A stretch of 64,000 nt of DNA from Duganella margarita (lineage in GTDB: Bacteria > Pseudomonadota > Gammaproteobacteria > Burkholderiales > Burkholderiaceae_D). The DNA is taken from the NCBI RefSeq assembly GCF_009857535.1, contig NZ_WWCS01000009.1:1-64000 (forward strand). Direction: 5' to 3'. The notes beneath the pieces were generated by a model. The model worked only from the letters and a program-made list of their open reading frames with translations, had not been told where the DNA came from and ran no database searches. The translations under genes were made by a program, and so were the position numbers. Below are positions 1 through 8,224 of this stretch, one piece after another (the stretch's first letter is position 1; every line of letters begins with the position of its first letter).

Positions 1-1
1 C

Positions 2-610
2 GCCGCGCACGCTGGCTCGGCCGTCCCCGGTGGCAACACCGGCGGCCTTGGCACCGGCACCGGCCGCATCGTCGTGCGCTCGCCGATCGCCGGCCGCGTG
101 GTCGAGCTGTCGGCCGCCGCCGGCGCATTCTGGAACGACGCCACCGCACCGCTGATGACCGTGGCCGACCTGTCCAAGGTCTTTATCAGCGCCAACGCGC
201 AAGAGAAAGACCTGCCGCAACTGTACGTCGGCCAGCAGGCCAGCATCAAGCTGGATGCCTGGCCGCAGCCGGTGGCCGGCCAGGTGCGCTACATCGGCGA
301 GATGCTGGACGCCGACACCCGCACCATCAAAGTCCGCCTGCCGTTCGACAACCGCGACGGCCACCTGAAGCCCGGCATGTTCGCCGAAGCCACGCTGCTG
401 GCGCGTCCGCATAACGGCCTGCTGGTGCCGATGACGGCCGTGATCCAGAGCGGCTTCGCCAGCCGCGCCTTCGTCGAAGTCAAGCCATGGCAGTTTGAAG
501 CGCGTGAACTGAAACTCGGCGCGCAGATTGGCGAACAGGTCGAAGTGCTGGCCGGCCTCAAAACCGGCGAGCGTATCGTCACCAAGGATGGAGTGCTGCT
601 CAATGATTGA
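2..610 (+). CDS. Heavy-metal efflux RND periplasmic adaptor subunit (CzcB/CusB-type), 5' end outside window
   Basis: This is the C-terminal part of a membrane-fusion protein that links an inner-membrane RND pump to an outer-membrane channel in the periplasm. The open frame runs in from the window edge. It shows the second half of the lipoyl/barrel-sandwich domain (IVVRSPIAGRVVEL), the beta-barrel domain (VADLSKVFISANAQEKDL, then KPGMFAEATLLARP) and the membrane-proximal domain (VPMTAVIQSG... LKTGERIVTKDGVLL). These are typical of CzcB/CusB adaptors. The stop codon lies inside the start of the RND pump gene (8-nt overlap), so the two are translationally coupled. The metal specificity cannot be read because the N-terminal region is missing. 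Confidence 0.9.
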   Translation, partial: AAHAGSAVPGGNTGGLGTGTGRIVVRSPIAGRVVELSAAAGAFWNDATAPLMTVADLSKVFISANAQEKDLPQLYVGQQASIKLDAWPQPVAGQVRYIGEMLDADTRTIKVRLPFDNRDGHLKPGMFAEATLLARPHNGLLVPMTAVIQSGFASRAFVEVKPWQFEARELKLGAQIGEQVEVLAGLKTGERIVTKDGVLLND

Positions 611-3600
611 ACGTCTGGTTAACCTGTGCTTCAACCGGCGCGGCATCGTCACACTGATCTTCCTGCTGGTGGCGCTGTACGGCGGCTACTGCTGGACCCA
701 GCTGCCGCTGGAAGCCTATCCCGACATCGCCGACGTCACCTCGCAAGTGGTCACGCAAGTCAACGGCCTGGCTGCCGAGGAGGTCGAACAGCAGATCACC
801 ATTCCGCTGGAACGCGAAATCATGGGTACGCCCGGCATGCACGTGATGCGCTCCAAGTCCACCTTCGGCCTGTCGCTGATCACCGTGGTATTCGAGGACG
901 GCGCCGAGGATTACTGGTCGCGCCAGCGCCTGCAGGAACGCATCGCCGGCGTCACGCTGCCGTATGGCGCGCAGCCGTCACTCGACGCCCTGACCTCGCC
1001 CATCGGCGAAATCTACCGCTACACGCTGGAATCGAAAAGCCATGACCTGCGCGCGCTGTCCGAACTGCAGCGCTGGGTGGTCATCCCGCGCCTGAAACAG
1101 GCCAGCGGCGTCGTCGATGTCGGCAACTTCGGCGGCCTGACCACGCAGTTCCTGCTGGAGTTCGATCCGGCCAAGCTGTCCAAGTACAACCTGTCGCTGG
1201 CGCAGATCACGCAAGCCATCGCCGCCAACAACGCCAACGCCGGCGGCAGCATCCTCACGCGCGGCCAGCAGGGACTGGTGGTGCGCGGCGTCGGTTTGAT
1301 CCACAACCTGGATGATCTCGGCAATGTGGTGGTCACGCAGAAGAACGGCGTGCCGGTGCTGGTCAAGGACCTCGGCAATGTCACGCTCGGCAACCAGGAG
1401 CGCCACGGCGTGCTGGGCAAGGACAAAATCTCCGACACCGTCTCCGGCATCGTGCTGCTGCTGAAGAACGAAAACCCGTCGCGCGTGATCGCCGGCGTGC
1501 ACGAGGCGGTGCAGGACCTGAACGACCACCTGCTGCCAAAAGACGTCAAGGTGGTGCCGTACATGGACCGCAGCACGCTGGTCGACGCCACCGTGCACAC
1601 GGTCGGCAAGACGCTGATCGAAGGGGTGGTGCTGGTGACGCTGGTGATGGTGCTGTTCCTCGGCAGCCCGCGCGCAGCGCTGATTGCGGCGTCGGCGATT
1701 CCGGTGTCGCTGATGGTGGCCTTCATCCTGATGCACCACTTTAAGATTCCGGCCAACCTGCTGTCGCTGGGCGCGATCGACTTCGGCATCATCGTCGACG
1801 GCGCCATCTTCGTGCTGGAAGCCATTCTGCTCCAGCGCGAGCGGCAGCCGGACGGCCTGCTGTCGGCCAAGGACGCCATGAAAGCCGCGCTGCAAGTGAT
1901 GAAGCCGACCTGCTTCGGCATGCTGGTGATCATGGTCGCCTACCTGCCGCTTTTCGCCTTCCAGCGCATCGAATACAAGCTGTTCTCGCCGATGGCGTTC
2001 GCGGTCGGCTTCGCGCTGCTCGGCGCGCTGCTGATGACCATGATGCTGATTCCCGGCCTGGCGTTCTGGGCCTTCCGCAAGCCGCGCAAGATCTTCCACA
2101 ACCCGGTGCTGGGCTGGCTGATGCCGCGCTACGAGGCGCTGCTGCACCGGCTGGTGGGCAAGTCGAAACTGGTGCTGGCGGTGGCCGGCGCCACGCTGGC
2201 GGCCGTGATCGTGGTGGGCGGCGCCATCGGCCGCGACTTCCTGCCGTCGCTGGACGAAGGTTCGATCTGGCTGCAAGTCACGCTGCCGCCCGGCATCTCG
2301 CTAACCAAGGCGACGCAGATGGCCGACGCGCTGCGCGCCGCCACGCTGCTGGAACCGCAGGTGGCGCACGTGGTCACGCAACTGGGCCGCAACGACGAAG
2401 GCACCGACCCGTTTACGCCATCGCACATCGAATGCGCGGTGACCTTGCAACCGTACGACAAGTGGCCGTCCGGCATGAGCAAGCAGGACCTGATCGACAA
2501 GCTGTCGGCGCGCTACAAACAGCTGCCGCGCACCGACGTCGGCTTCTCGCAGCCGATGATCGACGGCGTGCTGGACAAGCTGGCCGGCGCCCACAGCGAC
2601 CTGGTGGTCAAAGTGTATGGCGACGACTTCCACGCCACCCGCAAGCTGGCCAGTGCGGTCGAGCATCTGCTGCGCACCGTGCCCGGCGCGGCCGACGTCA
2701 TCATCGACCAGGAACCGCCGCTGCCGCAGGTGCGCATCGACGTCGACCGCGCCGCTGCGGCCCGTCTCGGCATCAACGTGGCCGACGTGATGGCGCTGAT
2801 CCAGACCGGCATCGGCGGCAGCCCGGTAGCGCAGGTGTATGTGGACGACCGCAGCTACGACGTCGCCGCCCGCTTCAGCGGCCCGACCCGCAACGATCCG
2901 CAAGCCATCGGCGACCTGGTGCTGAACGCCGCCAACGGCGCGCACGTGGCGCTGGCGCAGGTGGCGCACATCCACCTGGCCGAAGGTGAAACCACCATCA
3001 CGCGCGAGATGAACCGGCGCCACCTGACCGTGCGCACCAACTTGCGCGGACGGGACTTGTCGTCGTTCCTGGCCGAAGCGCAAAGCCGTATCCAGAAGGA
3101 GATTCCATACGACCACGCGCGCTACCAGATCACCTGGGGCGGCCAGTTTGAGAACCAGCAACGTGCACAGGCGCGTCTGGCGGTGATCGTGCCGGCCGTG
3201 ATGGCGCTGATGTTTGTGATGCTGTTCTCAGAATTCGGCAATTTGCGCCAGCCGGGGCTGATTCTGCTGGCGGTGCCGCTGTCGCTGCTGGGCGGGCTGG
3301 TGGCCTTGCAGATGCGCGGCATGACCTTGAACGTTTCGTCGGCGGTCGGCTTCATCGCGCTGTTTGGCGTGTCGGTGCTGAATGCGGTAGTGATGCTGGC
3401 CAACCTGAACCGTTGGCGCGATCTGATGCCGGATGACTTGCGCAGCGCCGTCATCACCGGCGCCCGCGAACGGGTGCGGCCGGTGCTGACCACCGCCACC
3501 GTCGCCGCGCTGGGCCTGGTACCCGCTGCACTGGCGCACGGCCTGGGCAGCGACGTCCAGCGTCCATTGGCCACCGTGGTGGTCGGCGGCCTGGTCACCG

Positions 3601-3707
3601 CCACCGTGCTGACGCTGGTGCTGCTGCCAGCGCTGTATTACCTGATCGAAGAGCGCGTAGCGCGCCGTATCGCTTCCATGCCCGCGCCAGAAGGAGAGCA
3701 ACCATGA
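603..3707 (+). CDS. CzcA/CusA-family heavy-metal efflux RND transporter
   Basis: This is the inner-membrane proton-driven pump of a tripartite metal exporter, about 1,034 residues, the usual length for HME-RND proteins. I chose the ATG at 603 (MIERLVNLCFNRRG) because it overlaps the adaptor stop and starts with the usual amphipathic helix before TM1. A longer frame upstream is out of frame with the adaptor and is a shadow. The TM4 signature DFGIIVDGAIFVLEA (about residues 393-407) is the HME-RND motif with acidic residues for proton relay, but it ends EA where EN is usual. Two periplasmic porter repeats and about 12 TM helices are visible. Metal specificity (Cu/Ag versus Zn/Co/Cd) was not assigned. 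The stop overlaps the next gene in ATGA fashion, so this is an adaptor-pump-channel operon. Confidence 0.93.
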   Translation: MIERLVNLCFNRRGIVTLIFLLVALYGGYCWTQLPLEAYPDIADVTSQVVTQVNGLAAEEVEQQITIPLEREIMGTPGMHVMRSKSTFGLSLITVVFEDGAEDYWSRQRLQERIAGVTLPYGAQPSLDALTSPIGEIYRYTLESKSHDLRALSELQRWVVIPRLKQASGVVDVGNFGGLTTQFLLEFDPAKLSKYNLSLAQITQAIAANNANAGGSILTRGQQGLVVRGVGLIHNLDDLGNVVVTQKNGVPVLVKDLGNVTLGNQERHGVLGKDKISDTVSGIVLLLKNENPSRVIAGVHEAVQDLNDHLLPKDVKVVPYMDRSTLVDATVHTVGKTLIEGVVLVTLVMVLFLGSPRAALIAASAIPVSLMVAFILMHHFKIPANLLSLGAIDFGIIVDGAIFVLEAILLQRERQPDGLLSAKDAMKAALQVMKPTCFGMLVIMVAYLPLFAFQRIEYKLFSPMAFAVGFALLGALLMTMMLIPGLAFWAFRKPRKIFHNPVLGWLMPRYEALLHRLVGKSKLVLAVAGATLAAVIVVGGAIGRDFLPSLDEGSIWLQVTLPPGISLTKATQMADALRAATLLEPQVAHVVTQLGRNDEGTDPFTPSHIECAVTLQPYDKWPSGMSKQDLIDKLSARYKQLPRTDVGFSQPMIDGVLDKLAGAHSDLVVKVYGDDFHATRKLASAVEHLLRTVPGAADVIIDQEPPLPQVRIDVDRAAAARLGINVADVMALIQTGIGGSPVAQVYVDDRSYDVAARFSGPTRNDPQAIGDLVLNAANGAHVALAQVAHIHLAEGETTITREMNRRHLTVRTNLRGRDLSSFLAEAQSRIQKEIPYDHARYQITWGGQFENQQRAQARLAVIVPAVMALMFVMLFSEFGNLRQPGLILLAVPLSLLGGLVALQMRGMTLNVSSAVGFIALFGVSVLNAVVMLANLNRWRDLMPDDLRSAVITGARERVRPVLTTATVAALGLVPAALAHGLGSDVQRPLATVVVGGLVTATVLTLVLLPALYYLIEERVARRIASMPAPEGEQP

Positions 3708-5368
3708 TGAAAAACCTGAGCATGCACCTGGGCGCTGCGATCGCCGCGACGGCATTGGCCGCGTTCCCTGCGGCCAGCCGCGCGCGCGTGGCCACCCGCA
3801 CCATCGCTGCCACCCGTGCAGCGGGCGCGGCACTTGCTGCGCGCGCCGCCATTGCGCGTACGCAGCTAGCGCCGCGCATCACCGCCCTGGCCGCGTCGTT
3901 CGCTAACGCCCCAGCCGCGACCGTGCTGGCGGTGGCGGTGCGCCTGCTGATCGCGGTTCTGGCCACCGGCTGCGCCGCTGGTCCGGACTTCGTGCGCCCT
4001 GCCGCGCCGACGGTCACCGGCTATACCGCCGCGCCGCTGCCAACCGCCACCGCCTCGGGTCCGGTCGCCGGTGGCGAGGCGCAGCACTACGCCAAAGGCC
4101 AGGCCGTCTCCGCCCAATGGTGGACTGTCTTCGGCTCGGACCAGCTGAACCAGCTGGTGGCCGCCGCCCTGCAAGCCAATCCCGACCTGCAAGCCGCCGA
4201 CGCCGCCCTGCGCGCCGCCAGCGAAACGGCCGCCGCCGAACGCGGCGCTTTCCTGCCGACCGCCGACCTGCACCTGCTACCAACCCGCCAGCGCGTTGCC
4301 GACACCCTGTCCAGCCCAACCGCCTCGGGCGCCAACCTGTACACGCTGCACACCGCGCAACTGAGCATCGGCTACACGCCCGACGTGTTCGGCGCCACCC
4401 GCCGCCAGGTCGAAGCCGCCGACGCCCAAACCGACCTGGCCCGCTACCAGCGCGACGCCGCGCGCCTGACGCTGACCACCAGCATCGTCAACGCCGCCAT
4501 CGGCGAAGCCGCCCTGCGCGCGCAACTGGACGCCATGCAGCAGCAAGCCACCATGGCGCGCCAGCAACTGGACGCAGTCCGTAAACAGCAACAGGCCGGC
4601 CAACTCGGCGCCGCCGACGTCGCCGCCCAGGAAGCCGCACTGGCGCAAGTCGAGGCCACCCTGCCGCCGCTGCACAAGCAGCTGGCCCAGCAACACAACC
4701 TGCTGTCCGCCCTGGCCGGCCGCTACCCGAGCGAAGGCAGCGCCGAGCGCCTCGACTTCAGCAAACTGACGCTGGCGACCGAACTGCCGCTCAGCCTGCC
4801 CGCGCAACTGGTCGAACAGCGCCCCGACATCCGCGCCGCCGAAGCGCAACTGCACGCCGCCTCCGCCCAGATCGGCATCGCCGCCGCCGCGCGCCTGCCC
4901 AACATCGCCCTGACCGGCACGCTGGGCAGCTCCGCCCTCAGCGCCGGCACCCTGTTCAAAGCAGGCGGCGGCTTCTGGAGCATCGGCGCCGACCTGGCGC
5001 AACCGCTGTTCCACGGCGGCGCCCTGCTGCACCAGCAACGCGCCGCCGAAGCCAGCTACGACCAGGCCGCCGCCCAATACCGCAGCACGGTGCTGACCGC
5101 GTTCCAGAACGTGGCCGACACGCTGCACGCGATCGACGCCGACGCCCAATCGCTGCGCGCCGCCGCCGCCGCCGAACAGGCCGCCCACAAGAGCTGGAGC
5201 ATCGCCCAACGCCAATGGCAACTCGGCCTGACCGGCAATTTGCCGGTGTTACAGGCCGGCCAGGTCTGGCAGCAAGCCAGCATCGCCCTGATCCAGGCCC
5301 AGGCCAGCCGCTACACCGACACCGTCGCCCTGTACCAGGCCCTCGGCGGCGGTTGGCAAGGCGAATAA
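3704..5368 (+). CDS. RND efflux outer-membrane factor (NodT/CzcC-type lipoprotein) with unusual N-terminal extension
   Basis: This is the outer-membrane channel of the tripartite exporter. The ATG at 3704 overlaps the pump stop and has a good SD (AAGGAGAG at 3691-3698). From residue 90 onward the protein is a standard NodT-family factor: lipobox-like LLIAVLATGC, AAGPDFVRP, two OEP repeats with long helices, and a C-terminal ALGGGW motif. The first 89 residues are abnormal. A signal-peptide-like stretch is followed by an Ala/Arg-rich low-complexity segment before the lipobox. A GTG at 3938 would give a conventional short lipoprotein signal (MRLLIAVLATGC), so the true start is uncertain. The tail (5035 onward) has a broken duplicate at 12981-13242. 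Confidence 0.88.
   Translation: MMKNLSMHLGAAIAATALAAFPAASRARVATRTIAATRAAGAALAARAAIARTQLAPRITALAASFANAPAATVLAVAVRLLIAVLATGCAAGPDFVRPAAPTVTGYTAAPLPTATASGPVAGGEAQHYAKGQAVSAQWWTVFGSDQLNQLVAAALQANPDLQAADAALRAASETAAAERGAFLPTADLHLLPTRQRVADTLSSPTASGANLYTLHTAQLSIGYTPDVFGATRRQVEAADAQTDLARYQRDAARLTLTTSIVNAAIGEAALRAQLDAMQQQATMARQQLDAVRKQQQAGQLGAADVAAQEAALAQVEATLPPLHKQLAQQHNLLSALAGRYPSEGSAERLDFSKLTLATELPLSLPAQLVEQRPDIRAAEAQLHAASAQIGIAAAARLPNIALTGTLGSSALSAGTLFKAGGGFWSIGADLAQPLFHGGALLHQQRAAEASYDQAAAQYRSTVLTAFQNVADTLHAIDADAQSLRAAAAAEQAAHKSWSIAQRQWQLGLTGNLPVLQAGQVWQQASIALIQAQASRYTDTVALYQALGGGWQGE
5198..5287 (+). repeat. 9-bp direct repeats AGCATCGCC inside the outer-membrane factor gene
   Basis: AGCATCGCC occurs at 5198-5206 and again at 5279-5287, 81 bp apart and in the same reading frame. 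In the partial duplicate at 12981-13242 exactly one copy remains and the 81 bp between are missing. This is the footprint expected of slippage or recombination between the two copies. The observation is direct; the mechanism is inferred. Confidence 0.85.
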
Positions 5369-5431
5369 TTGTGACGAATCCGCAACGCTGCTACCGAAAG
5401 GATGTAACGCAACCGGCAAACAGTTGTAGCA

Positions 5432-5460
5432 TTGATATTAGCTAAAAAAGCCACTAGTAC
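5432..5460 (+). promoter_or_regulatory. Weak sigma70-like promoter candidate for the cytochrome/oxidase operon
   Basis: TTGATA (5432-5437) and TAGTAC (5455-5460) are separated by 17 bp in the 112-bp gap between the efflux operon and the first cytochrome gene. The -35 is a good match and the -10 is poor. No terminator is visible in the gap, so read-through from the efflux operon is possible. Confidence 0.28.
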
Positions 5461-5480
5461 AGCAGCCCTGAGGAGACGGC

Positions 5481-6224
5481 ATGGTCCCATCCCGGTGTTT
5501 GACAGCTTTATTGGTACTCAGCGCGATCGGCGGCCAGGTTTATGCCCAGCCCGAGCCGGCCGTGCCGACGCAGCGCGCGCCCGACACCATGGAGGCGCGC
5601 ACCCTGGCCTGCGTCGGCTGCCACGGCGACAAGGGCCGGGGCGTCGCCAACGTCTACTTCCCGCGCCTGGCCGGCAAACCGGCCGGCTACCTGTACAACC
5701 AGCTGATCGCCTTCCAGGAAGGCCGCCGCCGCTACGCGCCGATGAACTACCTGCTGGCCTACCTGCCGCCGTCCTACCTGAAGCAGATGGCCGACTACTT
5801 CGCCGCCCAAAGCCCGGACCCGCTGCCGGTCACCGCCCCCGACGCGCCGGCCGCCACCGTCGCCCAGGGACAGCAGATCGTTGCCAAAGGCCTGCCGGAT
5901 AAAAAAATCCCCGCCTGTACCGCCTGTCACGGCGCCGCGCTGACCGGGCGTGAACCCGGCATCCCTGGTCTGCTCGGCCTGCGCGCCGACTACGTCAGCG
6001 CCCAGCTCGGCGCCTGGCGCTACGGCACCCGCACCGCAGTGGCGCCGGATTGCATGCAGATGGTCGCCGCCACCCTGTCCGAACCGGAAGTGGCGGCCGT
6101 CGCCGCCTACCTGGCCACGCTGCCGGTACCGCAACAGGACAAGCCCGTCGCCGCCGACACCGCCCAGCTGCCGCTGGCCTGCGGCAGCCAGCAAGCCGCC
6201 GCCGCGCCGGGAGGCCATCCATGA
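5481..6224 (+). CDS. Di-haem c-type cytochrome (cytochrome c4-like)
   Basis: This is an exported electron-transfer protein of 247 residues. The signal peptide (residues 1-22, ending VYA) is preceded by a good SD (AGGAG at 5471). There are two haem-c sites, CVGCH at 44-48 and CTACH at 146-150. Each sits in a c4-like half that repeats the pattern FPRLAGKPAGYLYNQL..F, with a downstream Met (MNYLLAY, then CMQMVAATLS) as probable axial ligand. It is the first gene of a run that continues with a tri-haem cytochrome and a ba3-like oxidase. The stop overlaps the next start (ATGA). It probably passes electrons to the oxidase; the donor is unknown. Confidence 0.9.
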   Translation: MVPSRCLTALLVLSAIGGQVYAQPEPAVPTQRAPDTMEARTLACVGCHGDKGRGVANVYFPRLAGKPAGYLYNQLIAFQEGRRRYAPMNYLLAYLPPSYLKQMADYFAAQSPDPLPVTAPDAPAATVAQGQQIVAKGLPDKKIPACTACHGAALTGREPGIPGLLGLRADYVSAQLGAWRYGTRTAVAPDCMQMVAATLSEPEVAAVAAYLATLPVPQQDKPVAADTAQLPLACGSQQAAAAPGGHP

Positions 6225-7486
6225 AGCGCGTTCTGCTGGTCCTGCTGCTGCTCGCCGTGCTGTTCGTCGGCGGCGTCTGGTGGCTACTGCAACGCACGCC
6301 GTCGTCGCCCGCCACCACCATCAGCAGCGCGCAGGTCGAACGCGGCAAATACCTGGCCCAGGCCGGCGACTGCATCGCCTGCCACACCATTCCCGGCCAG
6401 GCCATCTTCTCCGGCAACCGCGCCATGCCCACGCCGTTCGGCAACCTGTATGCGCCCAACATCACGCCGGACCAGGAAACCGGCATCGGCAAATGGACCC
6501 CGGCCGATTTCTACAGCATGCTGCACACCGGCCGCTCGCCGGACGGCAAGCTGCTGTATCCGGCCATGCCGTTCGCCTCCTACACCAAGGTCACGCGCGA
6601 CGACTCGGACGCCATCTTCGCCTACCTGATGTCGGTGCCGCCAATCAAGCGCGCCAACCGCGAGCACGAGCTGCGCTTCCCCTACAACAACCGCAGCCTG
6701 CTGATCGGCTGGCGTACGCTGTATTTCCAGCAAGGCGAATACAAGCCCGAGCCGCAGCAATCGGTCGAATGGAACCGCGGCGCCTATCTGGTACAAGGCT
6801 TGGGCCATTGCGCCATGTGCCACTCGCCGATCAACGCGCTGGGCGGCTCGGCCGAAGCCAAGGCCTTCCAGGGCGGCCTGATCCCGATGCAGAACTGGTA
6901 CGCGCCGTCGCTGACCTCCAACCGCGAGGCCGGCCTCGGCAACTGGGCCTTGCAGGACATCATGGATCTGCTGCAAACCGGCGTCTCGCACCGCGGCACC
7001 GTCTACGGTCCGATGGCCGAGGTCACCTTCAACAGCCTGCAATACCTGAACGACGCCGACGTGCGCGCCATGGCGGTCTACCTGAAAAGCCTGCCGAGCG
7101 ACGATCCACCGGCTCCGGCGCCGCCACCGCTGACCAACGAAGTATCGCAGCAGTTTGCCGAAGGCCAGCGCATCTACGAAGCCCGCTGCGCCGTTTGCCA
7201 CGTGGCCGATGGCCGTGGCATGCCGCCGCACTTCCCGCCGCTGGCGGCCAACCAGTCGATCCTGATGAGTTCCTCGGTCAACCCGGTGCGCATGATTCTC
7301 AACGGCGGCTACCCGCCCGGCACCCGCAAGAACCCGACGCCGTACGGCATGCCGCCGTTCGCGCAGGAACTGAACGACGCCGAAGTGGCCGCCGTGGCGA
7401 CCTACATCCGCAACGCCTGGGGCAACGCCGCCACACCGGTGACGCCGCAGCAAGTCAACCAGCTGCGCAGCGCGCTGCTCGAATAG
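6221..7486 (+). CDS. Tri-haem c-type cytochrome (dehydrogenase cytochrome-subunit family)
   Basis: This 421-residue membrane-anchored periplasmic cytochrome has three haem-c motifs: CIACH (51-55), CAMCH (197-201) and CAVCH (about 323-327). It starts at the ATG overlapping the previous stop, with one uncleaved-looking helix (MKRVLLVLLLLAVLFVGGVW). Domain order and motifs (GDCIACHT.PG, LHTGRSPDGKLLYPAMPF, WNRGAYLVQGLGHCAMCHSP) match the cytochrome subunit of membrane alcohol, gluconate and aldehyde dehydrogenases, which normally pairs with a catalytic subunit. No dehydrogenase gene lies here; a terminal oxidase does. A paralogue at 34693-36006 does sit with its enzyme. The role as electron funnel to the oxidase is inferred. 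Confidence 0.9.
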   Translation: MKRVLLVLLLLAVLFVGGVWWLLQRTPSSPATTISSAQVERGKYLAQAGDCIACHTIPGQAIFSGNRAMPTPFGNLYAPNITPDQETGIGKWTPADFYSMLHTGRSPDGKLLYPAMPFASYTKVTRDDSDAIFAYLMSVPPIKRANREHELRFPYNNRSLLIGWRTLYFQQGEYKPEPQQSVEWNRGAYLVQGLGHCAMCHSPINALGGSAEAKAFQGGLIPMQNWYAPSLTSNREAGLGNWALQDIMDLLQTGVSHRGTVYGPMAEVTFNSLQYLNDADVRAMAVYLKSLPSDDPPAPAPPPLTNEVSQQFAEGQRIYEARCAVCHVADGRGMPPHFPPLAANQSILMSSSVNPVRMILNGGYPPGTRKNPTPYGMPPFAQELNDAEVAAVATYIRNAWGNAATPVTPQQVNQLRSALLE

Positions 7487-7495
7487 GAGAAGCCC

Positions 7496-7672
7496 ATGAT
7501 CGAGGAACCGGGTACGCCCGCCGACGACGCCGCCGTCCAGCAGCGCGTGGAGGCCATCGTCGCACAAGGACCGGGCGGCGCGTTTGCGCTGGCGGGGGTG
7601 GCGACCTCCATCGTGCTGGCCATCTGGTTCGCCTTTTACTTCCTGGTGTTCGTCGCGCGCGGAGGGGCCTAG
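7496..7672 (+). CDS. Small single-helix cytochrome c oxidase subunit (IIa-like)
   Basis: This 58-residue protein begins MIEEPGTPADDAAVQQRVEA. One hydrophobic helix spans about residues 28-54 (GAFALAGVATSIVLAIWF, then AFYFLVFVARGGA). It begins 9 nt after the stop of the tri-haem cytochrome, with an SD (AGGAGA at 7486-7491). Its TAG is followed at once by the ATG of subunit II. The size, single helix and position directly before subunit II match subunit IIa of ba3-type oxidases, whose helix fills the place of the missing first TM helix of subunit II. It is easily missed because it is so short. The family assignment rests on context and topology rather than sequence identity. Confidence 0.75.
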   Translation: MIEEPGTPADDAAVQQRVEAIVAQGPGGAFALAGVATSIVLAIWFAFYFLVFVARGGA

Positions 7673-8224
7673 ATGAGCGCCGCCGAACATGCCGCCGAAC
7701 GCGCCGAAGCGCGCTGGGTATGGATCGTAGCCGCCATCATCGCCCTGCTGCTCGGCATGATGGCCTACATGAGCCTGCACTGGATCACCATGCCGCCGCA
7801 GCGCATGGAAACCGTCAATCCCGGCACGCTGCACCTGGCCGGCGAATTCGTCGAGGCCAACCTCGGTAGCGCCAGCGAAGCCGACGGCAGCATCACCGTG
7901 CGCCTGATCGGCAGCCAGTATTCGTTCACGCCGCAGTGCGTGCTGGTGCCGGCCGACACCCCCATCGTCATCCGCGCCACCAGCGCCGACGTGGTGCACG
8001 GCTTCAGTGTCACCGGCACCAACGTCAACGTCAACCTGGTGCCGGGCTACGTCTCCACCTTCCACGCCCGCTTCCAGCAGCCAGGCGAGCACACCATGCC
8101 GTGCCACGAATTCTGCGGCGTCGGCCACGCCGCCATGTGGGCCCATGTCAAGGTGGTCGACAAGGCCACCTGGGCGCGGCTGGCGCAACAACAAAGGAGG
8201 CTGAGCTGTGCTGAACGTTCCTAA
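7673..8224 (+). CDS. Cytochrome c oxidase subunit II, CuA-containing (ba3-type)
   Basis: This subunit (183 residues) accepts electrons from cytochrome c. A single N-terminal helix (about 16-38, WVWIVAAIIALLLGMMAYMS) anchors a periplasmic cupredoxin domain. The full CuA site is visible: an upstream His in SADVVHGFSV and the cluster HTMPCHEFCGVGHAAMW, with CxxxCxxxHxxM. The single anchor is typical of ba3-type subunit II and agrees with the separate IIa-like gene just upstream. The start abuts the IIa stop. The 3' end overlaps the GTG start of subunit I by 17 nt. Confidence 0.93.
   Translation: MSAAEHAAERAEARWVWIVAAIIALLLGMMAYMSLHWITMPPQRMETVNPGTLHLAGEFVEANLGSASEADGSITVRLIGSQYSFTPQCVLVPADTPIVIRATSADVVHGFSVTGTNVNVNLVPGYVSTFHARFQQPGEHTMPCHEFCGVGHAAMWAHVKVVDKATWARLAQQQRRLSCAERS

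Noticed and set aside
978..2276. 432-codon minus-strand frame, and similar long frames at 6284-8308 and 22489-24480
   Set aside because: These are shadows of the RND pump, oxidase and TIM-barrel genes. Composition is His/Arg/Gln-rich and there is no SD or family motif.
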